From positions 6,200,001 to 6,264,000 of the forward strand of contig NZ_CP150145.1 in assembly GCF_037963835.1 (NCBI RefSeq): DNA of 64,000 nt, read 5' to 3'. This DNA comes from Paenibacillus sp. FSL H8-0332. GTDB taxonomy: Bacteria; Bacillota; Bacilli; Paenibacillales; Paenibacillaceae. Made by a program: the position numbers and the translations under genes. Positions 33,317 to 41,232 of this stretch are shown in pieces; position 1 is the stretch's first letter; each line of letters starts with the position of its first letter. The notes under the pieces were generated by a model. It saw only the letters and a program-made list of their open reading frames with translations, was not told the origin of the DNA and did not search any database.

Positions 33317-35593
33317 TTATTCCTGATCCGCAAAAAATTTCCCGATTACTTTGGTAATGCTGTCGCTTCGCAGCGGCTTGCTGATATACTCGTCCATCCC
33401 CGCTTCAAGACATAGCTCCCGGTCGCCCTTGAGCGCGTTGGCCGTCACTGCAACAATGACAGGCTGCTGGTCTGCCGGCTGCTCTGCCCTGATGGCAGCT
33501 GTGGCCTCCAGGCCGTTCATCCCGGGCATCTGCACATCCATGAAGATCAGATCATAGCCGTGCCTGGCGGTCATATCGACCGCCTGCCGCCCGTCCTCGG
33601 CCACATCGACGACGAAGCCGCGCTTCTCCAGGATTTTGCGCAGGACGATCTGATTGATCACATTGTCCTCGGCTACCAGAATATGCAGGGACCGGCCTTC
33701 TGATTGCGGCTCCGGCAGGTTCCCCTCCGGCCCTTCAGCCGGAAGCGCCTGTGCTTCTGTCCGGAGGACCACGGTGAACACAAAGGTCGCCCCTTGCTCG
33801 GCGGCTGTATCCAGATAGATCTCTCCGCCCATCCGCTCAACCAATTGCTTGCTGATCGCCAGCCCCAGACCGGTGCCTTCCCCATGGCGGCCCCTGAAAT
33901 GCTCCAGCTGATAGAACGGCTCGAACAAGCGGCTGCGGGCATCTTCAGGAATCCCTTTCCCTGTATCCGCCACCGTGAACTCCAGCGTTACGCCTGGCGG
34001 GCTTGCGGCAATGCACTTCACGCCTACTTTTACCCCGCCGGTACAGGTGAATTTCACGGCATTGCCAGCCAGATTGAGCAGCACCTGCTTCAGCCGCTCC
34101 CCGTCCCCGATCAGCCGCTGCGGCACATCCGGCTCCGTCTCCACGCTGAGGATCAGGCCTTTGCGCTCCGCCTTGAGCTGAAGCAGCTCCAGCGCAGAAT
34201 CCATGCAGTGCTGGAGGATGAACGGCTCGTCCTGGAGTGAAATTTTGCCTGCCTCAATCTTGGAGAGATCGAGAATGTCGTTGATGATATTCAGCAGGGA
34301 TTCACCGCTCTGGCGGATAATCTCCAGGAACTCCCGCTGCTGCGACCCCGGCTCACTGCTCTCCAGCAGCAGGTCGGTCATCCCGATCACCCCGTTCATC
34401 GGCGTGCGGATTTCGTGGCTCATCATGGCCAGGAACTCACTTTTGGCGCGGTTCGTATTCTCTGCGGTCTCCTTGGCAATCAGCAGCTTCTTCTGCTCGG
34501 TAATATCCTTGACGATAATATAAAAGCCTACGGTAGACTGGTTGATAATAATCGGCGCAAGGGTGGTCAGAACCTCCACAGAATGCCCGTCCTTATGCCA
34601 GATCAGGTTGATATCCTGTCCCACGGAGCCGCTCTGCCGGCGGGGACCGAGTACGTTCTGCAGCTGCCGCTCGCCGATGATCCGGCTGACACTCATGCCT
34701 ACCATCTCGGGGATCTTATACCCTGTCAGCCTTACCGCCTGTTCATTCCCGTTAATAATATGGCCTTCCAGGTCCAGCGATATGATCGCGTCATGATTAT
34801 ATTTCTTCAGCGATGTATAACGCTCGACCGATTCCTGAAGCTTCTGCTCCACAATCTTGCGCCGGGTCACATCGCGGCCGACAGCCAGCACCCCGCGCTC
34901 CCCGCCGTCTTCCACTGTTCTCAGGGAGAATTCAATCCAGATATATTGCCCGTTCGCATGTAATATCCGCAGCTGGATATCAGGCGAGTCAGCTATCTGC
35001 TGCGCACTGATTAAGGCCAGATCCTCAGAGTGAACCAGCCTGCTGTTGTCCCGGCCGATCAGCTCCTCCGATCTGTACCCGAGCACCTCTTCCACTGAAG
35101 GGGAACAATAGCGGCAGACTGAACCCGGCGCAGCATAGTAGACAATGTCCCTGATGTTGCCGGCAATCAGCTGGTACAGCCGCTCAGGCGTCCCGGAAAG
35201 TGCCTCCACCGGTGCCGCAGGCGGCCTTCCGGCCAGATGAACGATATAATACAGACCCGCTCCCGTCGAAGGCTCACTCACCCTCACCACATGTAGCAGA
35301 ACCGGAAGCACTGAGCCGTCCGCATGGCGCAGCTTGATTTCGGCTTCAAAAAAAGGGGCTGCTCCCGTCCTCAAGCTCCCCATCCTGTGCTTATGTATGT
35401 GCAGGCTATCTTCATCCCAGCATGCTGTGAAGCTGCGCCCCAGCAGCTGTTCTGCGGAATATCCGAGCAAGAGGGTTACCGCCGGATTCACATTCGTCCA
35501 TTCTTCAGCCATGGAGAGAAATGCTACTCCGGCAGTCCCTGTCTTAAATGCCTGTTCAAATGAAGAAGACGTCTCCGTATGCCGCCTTAGCAT
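33317..35593 (-). CDS. Multi-PAS hybrid histidine kinase / response regulator
   Basis: A 758-residue signalling protein with no membrane helix, so probably cytosolic. Three PAS domains (about 10-125, 135-250, 262-375) are followed by a HisKA domain with the phospho-His in MMSHEIRTPMNG near residue 393. A HATPase domain (NLAGNAVKF, ADTGKGIPED, GTGLGLAISK) and a C-terminal receiver with the phospho-Asp in LIFMDVQMPG near 685 complete it. The start at 35593 has GGGTGG 8 bases before it; a GTG at 35605 is the alternative. A lone receiver gene lies 208 bases upstream in the same direction and may be its partner. No output domain is present, so it likely feeds a phosphorelay; the signal is unknown. 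Confidence 0.92.
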   Translation of the reverse strand: MLRRHTETSSSFEQAFKTGTAGVAFLSMAEEWTNVNPAVTLLLGYSAEQLLGRSFTACWDEDSLHIHKHRMGSLRTGAAPFFEAEIKLRHADGSVLPVLLHVVRVSEPSTGAGLYYIVHLAGRPPAAPVEALSGTPERLYQLIAGNIRDIVYYAAPGSVCRYCSPSVEEVLGYRSEELIGRDNSRLVHSEDLALISAQQIADSPDIQLRILHANGQYIWIEFSLRTVEDGGERGVLAVGRDVTRRKIVEQKLQESVERYTSLKKYNHDAIISLDLEGHIINGNEQAVRLTGYKIPEMVGMSVSRIIGERQLQNVLGPRRQSGSVGQDINLIWHKDGHSVEVLTTLAPIIINQSTVGFYIIVKDITEQKKLLIAKETAENTNRAKSEFLAMMSHEIRTPMNGVIGMTDLLLESSEPGSQQREFLEIIRQSGESLLNIINDILDLSKIEAGKISLQDEPFILQHCMDSALELLQLKAERKGLILSVETEPDVPQRLIGDGERLKQVLLNLAGNAVKFTCTGGVKVGVKCIAASPPGVTLEFTVADTGKGIPEDARSRLFEPFYQLEHFRGRHGEGTGLGLAISKQLVERMGGEIYLDTAAEQGATFVFTVVLRTEAQALPAEGPEGNLPEPQSEGRSLHILVAEDNVINQIVLRKILEKRGFVVDVAEDGRQAVDMTARHGYDLIFMDVQMPGMNGLEATAAIRAEQPADQQPVIVAVTANALKGDRELCLEAGMDEYISKPLRSDSITKVIGKFFADQE

Positions 35594-35801
35594 AAGATCC
35601 ACCACCCGTTTGGAAGTATTAAATGCGATATTTTATATTAAATCTTCAATATAAATATCTTGCATATCCGGGCGAAAGTCAACTCATGATGTCGAATATA
35701 GACGATTCTTATTCAGCGGATTACAGCAGCCCGTGAACCCGCCGCCAGACAGAGATCTCCCCAGTTCCCCACCTTAATGAATCCCCTGTTGCTATTTCGG
35801 G

Positions 35802-36203
35802 CTAAATCTTCTGCAGGTCTTCTCCGTAGAGCAGCCTTTTCACGGTTTCGGTGAACGCTTTAACCTGAAAGGGCTTGGTGATATATTCGGCAAAACCTTT
35901 CTTCCTGGCCTGCTCAATATCCGAGCTTTGCGCAAACGCGCTGGTCGCCAGCACCGGAATATGACAAGTCGCCTGATCCTGCTGCAATATTTCCAGAGCT
36001 TCATATCCGTTAAGTCCGGGAAGCCCGATGTCCAGAATGATCAGATTCGGCTGAGCGTCCCGCGCCATTTGTAGTCCAAGCTCTGCCGTCTCAGCCTTCA
36101 GCAGCAATACGGAGGGCAGGTTTCTTTTGAAGATATGGTGTACTAAGGCCATATTGAGCTGATTGTCTTCCACATATAGTACCGTCCACTTGCACTCCTC
36201 CAT
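35802..36203 (-). CDS. Single-domain response regulator (CheY-like receiver)
   Basis: This 133-residue protein is just a receiver domain. It has the acidic pocket in YVEDNQ, the phospho-Asp in IILDIGLPGLNG near residue 56, the Thr/Ser switch in LATSAF and the Lys in YITKPF. AGGAGG lies 7 bases before the ATG. With no output domain it probably passes phosphate on or acts by protein contact. Its partner is likely the multi-PAS hybrid kinase encoded downstream on the same strand. The 5' end of the transcript lies close to the terminator at 36260. Confidence 0.92.
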   Translation of the reverse strand: MEECKWTVLYVEDNQLNMALVHHIFKRNLPSVLLLKAETAELGLQMARDAQPNLIILDIGLPGLNGYEALEILQQDQATCHIPVLATSAFAQSSDIEQARKKGFAEYITKPFQVKAFTETVKRLLYGEDLQKI

Positions 36204-36259
36204 CTAGCGTATCCTCCTAAAAAATTTCAGCACCCTTAACTGCGGATGGGCACGCGAAA

Positions 36260-36302
36260 ATAAAAAAACCGAAGAAAGGGACCATTCCCCCTTCTTCGGC
36301 TC
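36260..36302 (-). terminator. Terminator of the DUF2294 gene
   Basis: On the minus strand GCCGAAGAAGGGGG pairs with CCCTTTCTTCGGT around a short loop, followed by a run of seven T. It lies 55 bases after the DUF2294 stop codon. Confidence 0.85.
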
Positions 36303-36356
36303 ATGTTCGGCTCATTTTCATGTCCGACTCATTTCCACCTATTATATGGTTAGACT

Positions 36357-37031
36357 TTAGTGAAAAGTATAGGCTATCACGCTGGTATCTTTGTCGAAAT
36401 CCCAATCCACATAAATATCCGCCAGCTCTTTGCCGAGCATCTGGGCTATCGTGGTGGTATCATCCAAATACCGCTTCTCCATCTTGCGCTTGGTGGTCTT
36501 AAGCGTATTCTCATAGCCGAGGCCAATCAATTCCTTCTCCAAAGGAATCATGATACCCTCACGCTTAATAATTAGAATGCGGGGTCCCAGCCACCATGAG
36601 TCCGTATGGACCGGTTCCTTCTGGACCTTCTTAGTGACTTCGTTAATCTGGATATGGACTTCCTCGCGTCCGGCATAATCATCAATCGGTACGTCGTCAT
36701 TCTTGATGAGTGCCACAATCATCCCCGAGGCGTTATGAATACCCCAATCATAAAAAAGCTCGCCGACCTCAACAGCCATGCTCTCCTTCAGGTACGCTGC
36801 AAGCTCGGGAAGCAGGGACTTCATCAGAAGCTCCCGTGTATAACGAAACGCCTGTTCTTCTTCCTTATTTAATAAAAACCTCTCCACAGGCCCGATAAAA
36901 TTACGGATATGCAGGGCTATACATTGCTTCCCGATGGAGGCGTGTATCGATTCAGGACCTTTCCCGAAGCGTTCCCGCAATAGCCTTCCTGTGAAACTGG
37001 AAAGTTGGCTAGTAAGTTCTGTAATGCTCAT
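36357..37031 (-). CDS. DUF2294 (MpsC-like) protein with two tandem domains
   Basis: The 224-residue cytosolic protein appears to contain two DUF2294 copies. The first is at about 5-110 (FTGRLLRERFGKGPESIHASIGKQCIALHIRN...). The second is at about 120-222 (VHTDSWWLGPRILIIKREGIMIPLEKELIGLG...VYVDWDFDKDTSVIAY-like end). In staphylococci a DUF2294 protein, MpsC, is linked to a membrane-potential-generating bicarbonate system, but no MpsAB genes are near here. ATG with a modest GAGGAAATTG upstream. It is monocistronic with its own terminator. The family is fairly sure; the function is unknown. Confidence 0.8.
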   Translation of the reverse strand: MSITELTSQLSSFTGRLLRERFGKGPESIHASIGKQCIALHIRNFIGPVERFLLNKEEEQAFRYTRELLMKSLLPELAAYLKESMAVEVGELFYDWGIHNASGMIVALIKNDDVPIDDYAGREEVHIQINEVTKKVQKEPVHTDSWWLGPRILIIKREGIMIPLEKELIGLGYENTLKTTKRKMEKRYLDDTTTIAQMLGKELADIYVDWDFDKDTSVIAYTFH

Positions 37032-37269
37032 TCAATTTCCTCCAGCATAATATTCTAGTGTCTGCGTGTGTACATCTGGGGAGACGTTCCGCCTGCTGAA
37101 AGAAACGGTTCGTTCAACTTAGTATAATCGGTAGCCGCCCAGTTCGTATATATAAAACTTTATGGGATATTTCCCGGACACTCCGATTGCTGAGACAAAA
37201 GCTTCTATAAATAGAACGCCCAATATTACAAGTAACCGCAGGGCAAGCGTTACAAACTTCCACTCATAT

Positions 37270-37300
37270 ACTTACAATTAGTAAGTTATTGTGATATACT
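37270..37300 (+). promoter_or_regulatory. Promoter of first LLM oxidoreductase with overlapping ACTTAC inverted repeat
   Basis: TTACAA (37272) and TATACT (37295) are spaced by 17 bases. A perfect inverted repeat ACTTAC-AATTA-GTAAGT (37270-37286) covers the -35 box, the usual layout for repression. Its TTAC-N5-GTAA form matches sites used by HxlR/DUF24-type redox or quinone-sensing repressors. The rest of the 347-base gap shows no gene. Confidence 0.65.
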
Positions 37301-37378
37301 GGGCTATATCCTTGCACTAACGGACAAGCTTAGAAGATAACTGCTACTCAATATTCTGGATTATAAGGGGTCTGTACC

Positions 37379-38491
37379 ATGAACAACCAAGGGAATAATC
37401 AAAAGAAGGAAACAAGTCTGCCGGAGTTTGAATTCGGCATTTATACACTGGGCGATATCGTTACCGATTGCCATACAGGGCAGCGGATCAGCCCCCTCCA
37501 GCGTCTGCAGGAAGTCATTGCAGCCGCGAAGCTGGCCGATGAAGCCGGGCTGGATGTGTTCGGCGTTGGCGAGCATCACCGGCTGGATTTCGTGATTTCT
37601 TCGGTGCCCGTTGTGCTGGCGGCTATTGCCCAGGTTACACAGCGGATCAAGCTCACCAGCGCTACGACCGTGCTGAGCACCATTGATCCGGTCCGTGTCT
37701 TCGAGGATTTCGCCACCCTGGACCTGCTGTCGGGCGGACGGGCCGAGATCATCGCCGGGCGCGGCGCTTTCCTGGAATCCTTCCCGCTGTTCGGCTACGA
37801 GCTGGAGGATTACAAGCAGCTGTTCAGCGAGAACCTCGACCTGCTGCTCACGCTGAACCAGCATGAGGTTATGAACTGGGCGGGCAAATTCCGCTCCCCG
37901 CTGCATAACGCCGAGATCGCTCCGCGCCCGCTACAGCAGAAGCTGCCGCTCTGGATCGGCATCGGCGGTTCGGCCGAAAGTGCCGAGAAGGCCGGTGCTC
38001 TTGGCATTGGCATGGCTATCGCTATTCTGAGCGGCAGCCCGGAGCCTTTCGAGAATCTGGCCGGTACTTACCGACGCGCCGGGACAGCCGCCGGCCACCA
38101 GCCGGAGGACCTGAAGATCGCCATCACCAGCCATGGCTACATCGCCAAGACCTCACAGCAGGCACTGGATGAGTATTACCCTTATTACTACAGCTACCGT
38201 AATAGCATCAGCCCGCGCCCCGGTCAGGAGTACCGGGTCTCGCGCAGCGAATTCGGCCGGTTCACCTCGCCGGACAACACCCTGGCCGTGGGCAGCCCGC
38301 AGCAGATCATCGAGAAGATTCTCTATCAGCATGAGCTGTTCGGCCATAACCGCTTCATGACCCAGCTCGACATCGGCGGCCTGCCCTACGCCAAGGTAGC
38401 CGCCGCCATCGAGCTGCTCGCCACCGAGGTCGCCCCGGTGGTGCGCCGTGAGCTGGCGAAGAAGCAGCGCGGGATTTCCTCCGCGCAATAG
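37379..38491 (+). CDS. LLM-class flavin-dependent oxidoreductase (first copy)
   Basis: A 370-residue luciferase-like monooxygenase-fold protein binding FMN. The N-terminal EFGIYTLGD strand, GVGEHHRLDFVISSVP, TTVLSTIDPVRVFEDFATLDLLSGGRAEI and AGRGAFLESFPLFG are those of the Atu2307-type group. Such proteins oxidise small organics, but most have no assigned substrate. It is a paralogue of the 58420 gene, about half identical by eye. TAAGGGG precedes the ATG by 8 bases. It is monocistronic under a promoter with a strong inverted repeat, which suggests induction by a stress compound. It runs into the large repeat block downstream. Confidence 0.9.
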   Translation: MNNQGNNQKKETSLPEFEFGIYTLGDIVTDCHTGQRISPLQRLQEVIAAAKLADEAGLDVFGVGEHHRLDFVISSVPVVLAAIAQVTQRIKLTSATTVLSTIDPVRVFEDFATLDLLSGGRAEIIAGRGAFLESFPLFGYELEDYKQLFSENLDLLLTLNQHEVMNWAGKFRSPLHNAEIAPRPLQQKLPLWIGIGGSAESAEKAGALGIGMAIAILSGSPEPFENLAGTYRRAGTAAGHQPEDLKIAITSHGYIAKTSQQALDEYYPYYYSYRNSISPRPGQEYRVSRSEFGRFTSPDNTLAVGSPQQIIEKILYQHELFGHNRFMTQLDIGGLPYAKVAAAIELLATEVAPVVRRELAKKQRGISSAQ

Positions 38492-38529
38492 GGGCCATTG
38501 CGCTGGATGGGGTGCCGCCTAACTGATTG

Positions 38530-38990
38530 GCTCATTTAACTAACATCTGTTGGATTCAGGGGCACTCGTGCTCCTGATTTGCTCATTTAGCTAACGTCTG
38601 CTTGATTCAGGGGCACTTGTGCTCCTCATTCGCTCATTTAGCCAACTTTTGCTCGATTCAGGTGCACTTGTGCTCCTCATTCGCTCATTTAGCCAACTTT
38701 TGCTCGATTCAGGTGCACTTGTGCTCCTGATTTGCTCTTTTAGCCAACTTTTGCTCGATTCAGGTGCACTTGTGCTCCTCATTCGCTCATTTAGCCAACT
38801 TTTGCTCGATTCAGGTGCACTTGTGCTCCTGATTTGCTCATTTAGCTAACTTTTGCTCGATTCAGGTGCACTTGTGCTCCTGATTTGCTCATTCAGCTAA
38901 CTTTTGCTCGATTCAGGTGCACTTGTGCTCCTGATTTGCTCATTTAGCTAACTTTTGCTCCTCATCCAGCCTACTTCCAGCGCCACCAAT
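38530..38990. repeat. Tandem array A: nine exact 51-bp units
   Basis: GCTCATTTAGC-type units begin at 38530, 38581, 38632, 38683, 38734, 38785, 38836, 38887 and 38938, every step exactly 51. Each unit contains the palindrome GGTGCACTTGTGCTCC or a close variant. Inner units are nearly identical and outer ones are more diverged, as expected of unequal recombination. It begins 38 bases after the LLM gene. The reverse strand reads as a 17-residue peptide repeat without a ribosome site. Confidence 0.95.
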
Positions 38991-39490
38991 GGGATTTATC
39001 CCTCTCATTTCCCCATCCAGCCCACTTTTCAGCGTCACCAACGGGATTTATCCCTTTCATTTCCTCATTCACCCCACTTCCAGCACCACTAATGGGATTT
39101 ATCCCTTTCATTTCCTCATCCAGCCCACTTCCAGCGCCACCAATGGGATTTATCCCTTTAATTCCCCCCATCCAGCCCACTTCCAGCACCACCAATGGGA
39201 TTTACTCCCTCTCATTTCCCCATCCAGCCCACTTTCAGCACCACTAATGGGATTTATCCCTCTCATTTCCCCATCCAGCCCACTTTTCAGTGTCACCAAA
39301 GGAATTTATCCCTTTCATTTACACATCCAGCCCACTTCCAGCACCACTAATGGGATTTATCCCTCTCATTTCCCATCCAGCCCACTTTCAGCACCACTAA
39401 TGGGATTTATCCCTTTCATTTCCTCATCCAGCCTACTTTCAGCGCCACCAATGGGATTTATCCCTCTCATTTCCCCATCCGGCGGAGTCC
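38991..39490. repeat. Tandem array B: ten 50-52-bp units with GGGATTTATCCC core
   Basis: GGGATTTATCCC or one-base variants begin at 38991, 39043, 39094, 39145, 39197, 39249, 39301, 39352, 39402 and 39453, steps of 50-52. The core is a perfect palindrome. Array B continues array A with a junction inside a unit, and the two share the backbone ATTT-CTCAT-AGC-ACTT. Indels of one base show that it is not coding. The tail 39491-39600 has no feature. Confidence 0.95.
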
Positions 39491-39605
39491 GCACAGTCAT
39501 TCTAATACCTTATATTAGTTTTAACTTCAATACCCCGCAGGCGGAGGATGCCACGTATAAGCAGGTGCATCAGGAGAGCGCCTAACCTAAGTAGCAGCCG
39601 CCGAT

Positions 39606-39694
39606 CGTTCATTCGTTCATTCGTTCATTCGTTCGTTCGTTCATTCGTTCATTCGTTCGTTCATTCGTTCGTTCATTCGTTCGTTCATTCGTTC
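39606..39694. repeat. Tetranucleotide microsatellite (CGTT/CATT)n
   Basis: About 22 tandem tetramers of GTTC and ATTC type run without interruption. Open frames through it give a Ser-Phe-Val-His-rich peptide that is not credible. It lies directly before the terminator of the small gene at 39760. Length is likely to vary between strains. Confidence 0.9.
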
Positions 39695-39702
39695 AAAAGG
39701 AC

Positions 39703-39731
39703 AAAAAAAGCCCCCAGCGATTGCTGGGGAC
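39703..39731 (-). terminator. Terminator of the TIR-like operon
   Basis: On the minus strand CCCCAGC-AATC-GCTGGGG is followed by a C and a run of seven T. It lies 29 bases after the stop of the 75-residue gene. Confidence 0.88.
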
Positions 39732-39759
39732 CTGTTCAATAGTATGAATTAGCCAATGT

Positions 39760-39987
39760 TCAGGCAAATGATGGCTTGTTATTATCCACTTTACCGCTGA
39801 CCAGCTTCTTGTACTCGTCGTCGCCACCCTCCAGGGATGGTGCCAAATACACGCTTGACGCTGAGGGCGTAAGCTTGGGGCCGGATTTACGTTTGGAGCG
39901 GCCTTTGGCTCCCGCGCTGTTGCCGTCACCGCTTGCAGACCGGCGGACAGTACTGGATACACTAACGGCATTCTTCATATTCTTCAT
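39760..39987 (-). CDS. Small basic, low-complexity protein downstream of the TIR-like gene
   Basis: The 75-residue protein is rich in Ser, Lys, Gly and Asn (SASGDGNSAGAKGRSKRKSG). It has no membrane segment or recognised domain and is predicted by eye to be largely disordered apart from the end (VYLAPSLEGGDDEYKKLVSG). GGGAGGGG precedes the ATG by about 9 bases. The gene begins 4 bases after the stop of the TIR-like gene, and a strong terminator follows, so the two form a two-gene operon. Its coding nature is supported by position, ribosome site and terminator, not by similarity. It may be a partner or regulator of the TIR-like protein; this is a guess. Confidence 0.7.
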   Translation of the reverse strand: MKNMKNAVSVSSTVRRSASGDGNSAGAKGRSKRKSGPKLTPSASSVYLAPSLEGGDDEYKKLVSGKVDNNKPSFA

Positions 39988-39991
39988 CCTG

Positions 39992-40993
39992 TTAGTCCCC
40001 TCCCACTAAATGATTGACGGTGCGGAACAAATCCCGGTTATAGGCCACGACTGCTGTAATATCCTCTGCCGTTAATCTCTGACTTCCCGAGAAGTGCACG
40101 GACAGCACATGGTTCTCCCCTAAAGGATAGCATAGGATATATACCTCCGCAACTTCCGTACGCTGTAAAAAAGTCCATTCTTTTGCCAAAAAAGCATCCA
40201 GCACCCCCGGCTTCACGCTCCCGTCCCCGAAGGCGGCGAACGGATACATCTGCCCGCGTCCCACATTGCCGCCGACCTGCTTCAGGCCCGCTTCCGCTTC
40301 GGCCCGCCACATGGCGGCTCCGATGACCCGGCAGTCCTCCGGGGGCAGGAATGAATTACGGACGGCTTCGCTCAGGGCCTGGTATTTCTCGGCTGCCTGA
40401 GGTGGCGTTACATTATTATTATATTGCCAAAAGAAGTGAAGGATACTTTCTTTTCGCCTAAGCTCTGCCCGAAGCTGCAACAGCTCTACAGCCGGGTCGT
40501 GGTACATCCCCTGTGCCTGAATACTGTCGATGATCTTGCCGCAGCTCACATCCACCGCCGCTGTAACATTCTCATGCTGCCACTCATATTCCAGCGGGGT
40601 TAGTCCCGACAGATCCGACAGCAGATGATACTCTTCCACATTCTCACCCGGAACAAGATCGCTGCGGGCGGGCACCTGATCCGGCAGCAGGCAGAAGACC
40701 CGGCCGCGCCGCAGCCGCGCCCAGAACAGGCCCATTTCGAACTGGGTGTTGTCCCGGGTCACATAATAATATTTACCCCTAATCCGGGCTACATCATCCG
40801 GTGAGAACACAAAGACGGCAAAATCGCTGATATCCAGATTCCGCTCCAGCGCTTCCATGGTGTATTCATTCGGCCGGAAAGCAGCGGCATACCACGGATG
40901 GACCTCAGCGGTCCGCTTCAGCTGTTCGTGGATAGCCCTGGCATAGCGGATAGATTCTCTGGAAGAACCAATGAATAATCTAGGTCTGATCAC
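39992..40993 (-). CDS. TIR-like nucleotide-binding domain protein with C-terminal GAF-like region
   Basis: A 333-residue soluble protein. Residues 1-130 match the CAP12/TIR-like domain: RLFIGSSRESIRYARAIHEQL, ALERNLDISDFAVFVFSPDD, then RDNTQFEMGLFWARLRRGRVF. Its Glu is at the place of the catalytic Glu of TIR NADases. A short helical link (LQLRAELRRKESILHFFWQY) follows. Residues 195-330 look GAF-like, with EVYILCYPLGENHVLSVHF and the closing helix AEDITAVVAYNRDL; the GAF reading is inference. TIR-like domains of this type act in CBASS and related anti-phage systems, but no cyclase gene is nearby. It starts with AAGGAG about 9 bases before the ATG and leads a small gene after 4 bases. It is a candidate stand-alone NAD-consuming effector. 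Confidence 0.78.
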   Translation of the reverse strand: MIRPRLFIGSSRESIRYARAIHEQLKRTAEVHPWYAAAFRPNEYTMEALERNLDISDFAVFVFSPDDVARIRGKYYYVTRDNTQFEMGLFWARLRRGRVFCLLPDQVPARSDLVPGENVEEYHLLSDLSGLTPLEYEWQHENVTAAVDVSCGKIIDSIQAQGMYHDPAVELLQLRAELRRKESILHFFWQYNNNVTPPQAAEKYQALSEAVRNSFLPPEDCRVIGAAMWRAEAEAGLKQVGGNVGRGQMYPFAAFGDGSVKPGVLDAFLAKEWTFLQRTEVAEVYILCYPLGENHVLSVHFSGSQRLTAEDITAVVAYNRDLFRTVNHLVGGD

Positions 40994-41232
40994 GGCGGCA
41001 CTCCTTTGTCTGTTTCCCCAATATGTAATAATTATACAGGCATTTCCTGCTAACGAATAGGGCTTCGGGCGATATTCAGCAGCAGCGCGGGAAGATAAGA
41101 GGGATATGGTCAGCAGCGTTGTTAGCGGTAGTTGGAGTAGGTATTTATCTTCAATTTTAATTTTTTAGTGTTCTCCGGCCGATGAAACGGGTAATAGAAT
41201 GTTATCTCTCCGGGAAATGAGGATTTATTTGT

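Noticed and set aside
38591..38849. Repeat-peptide genes reading through array A on both strands
   Set aside because: 51 is a multiple of three, so frames stay open by chance. There is no ribosome site, and related arrays have one-base indels that would break the frame.
38530..39490. CRISPR array
   Set aside because: The whole 51-bp unit is conserved, with no constant-repeat/unique-spacer pattern, no leader and no cas genes.
39548..39742. Open frame through the microsatellite (Ser-Phe-Val-His-rich)
   Set aside because: Low-complexity translation of a tetranucleotide repeat with no ribosome site.
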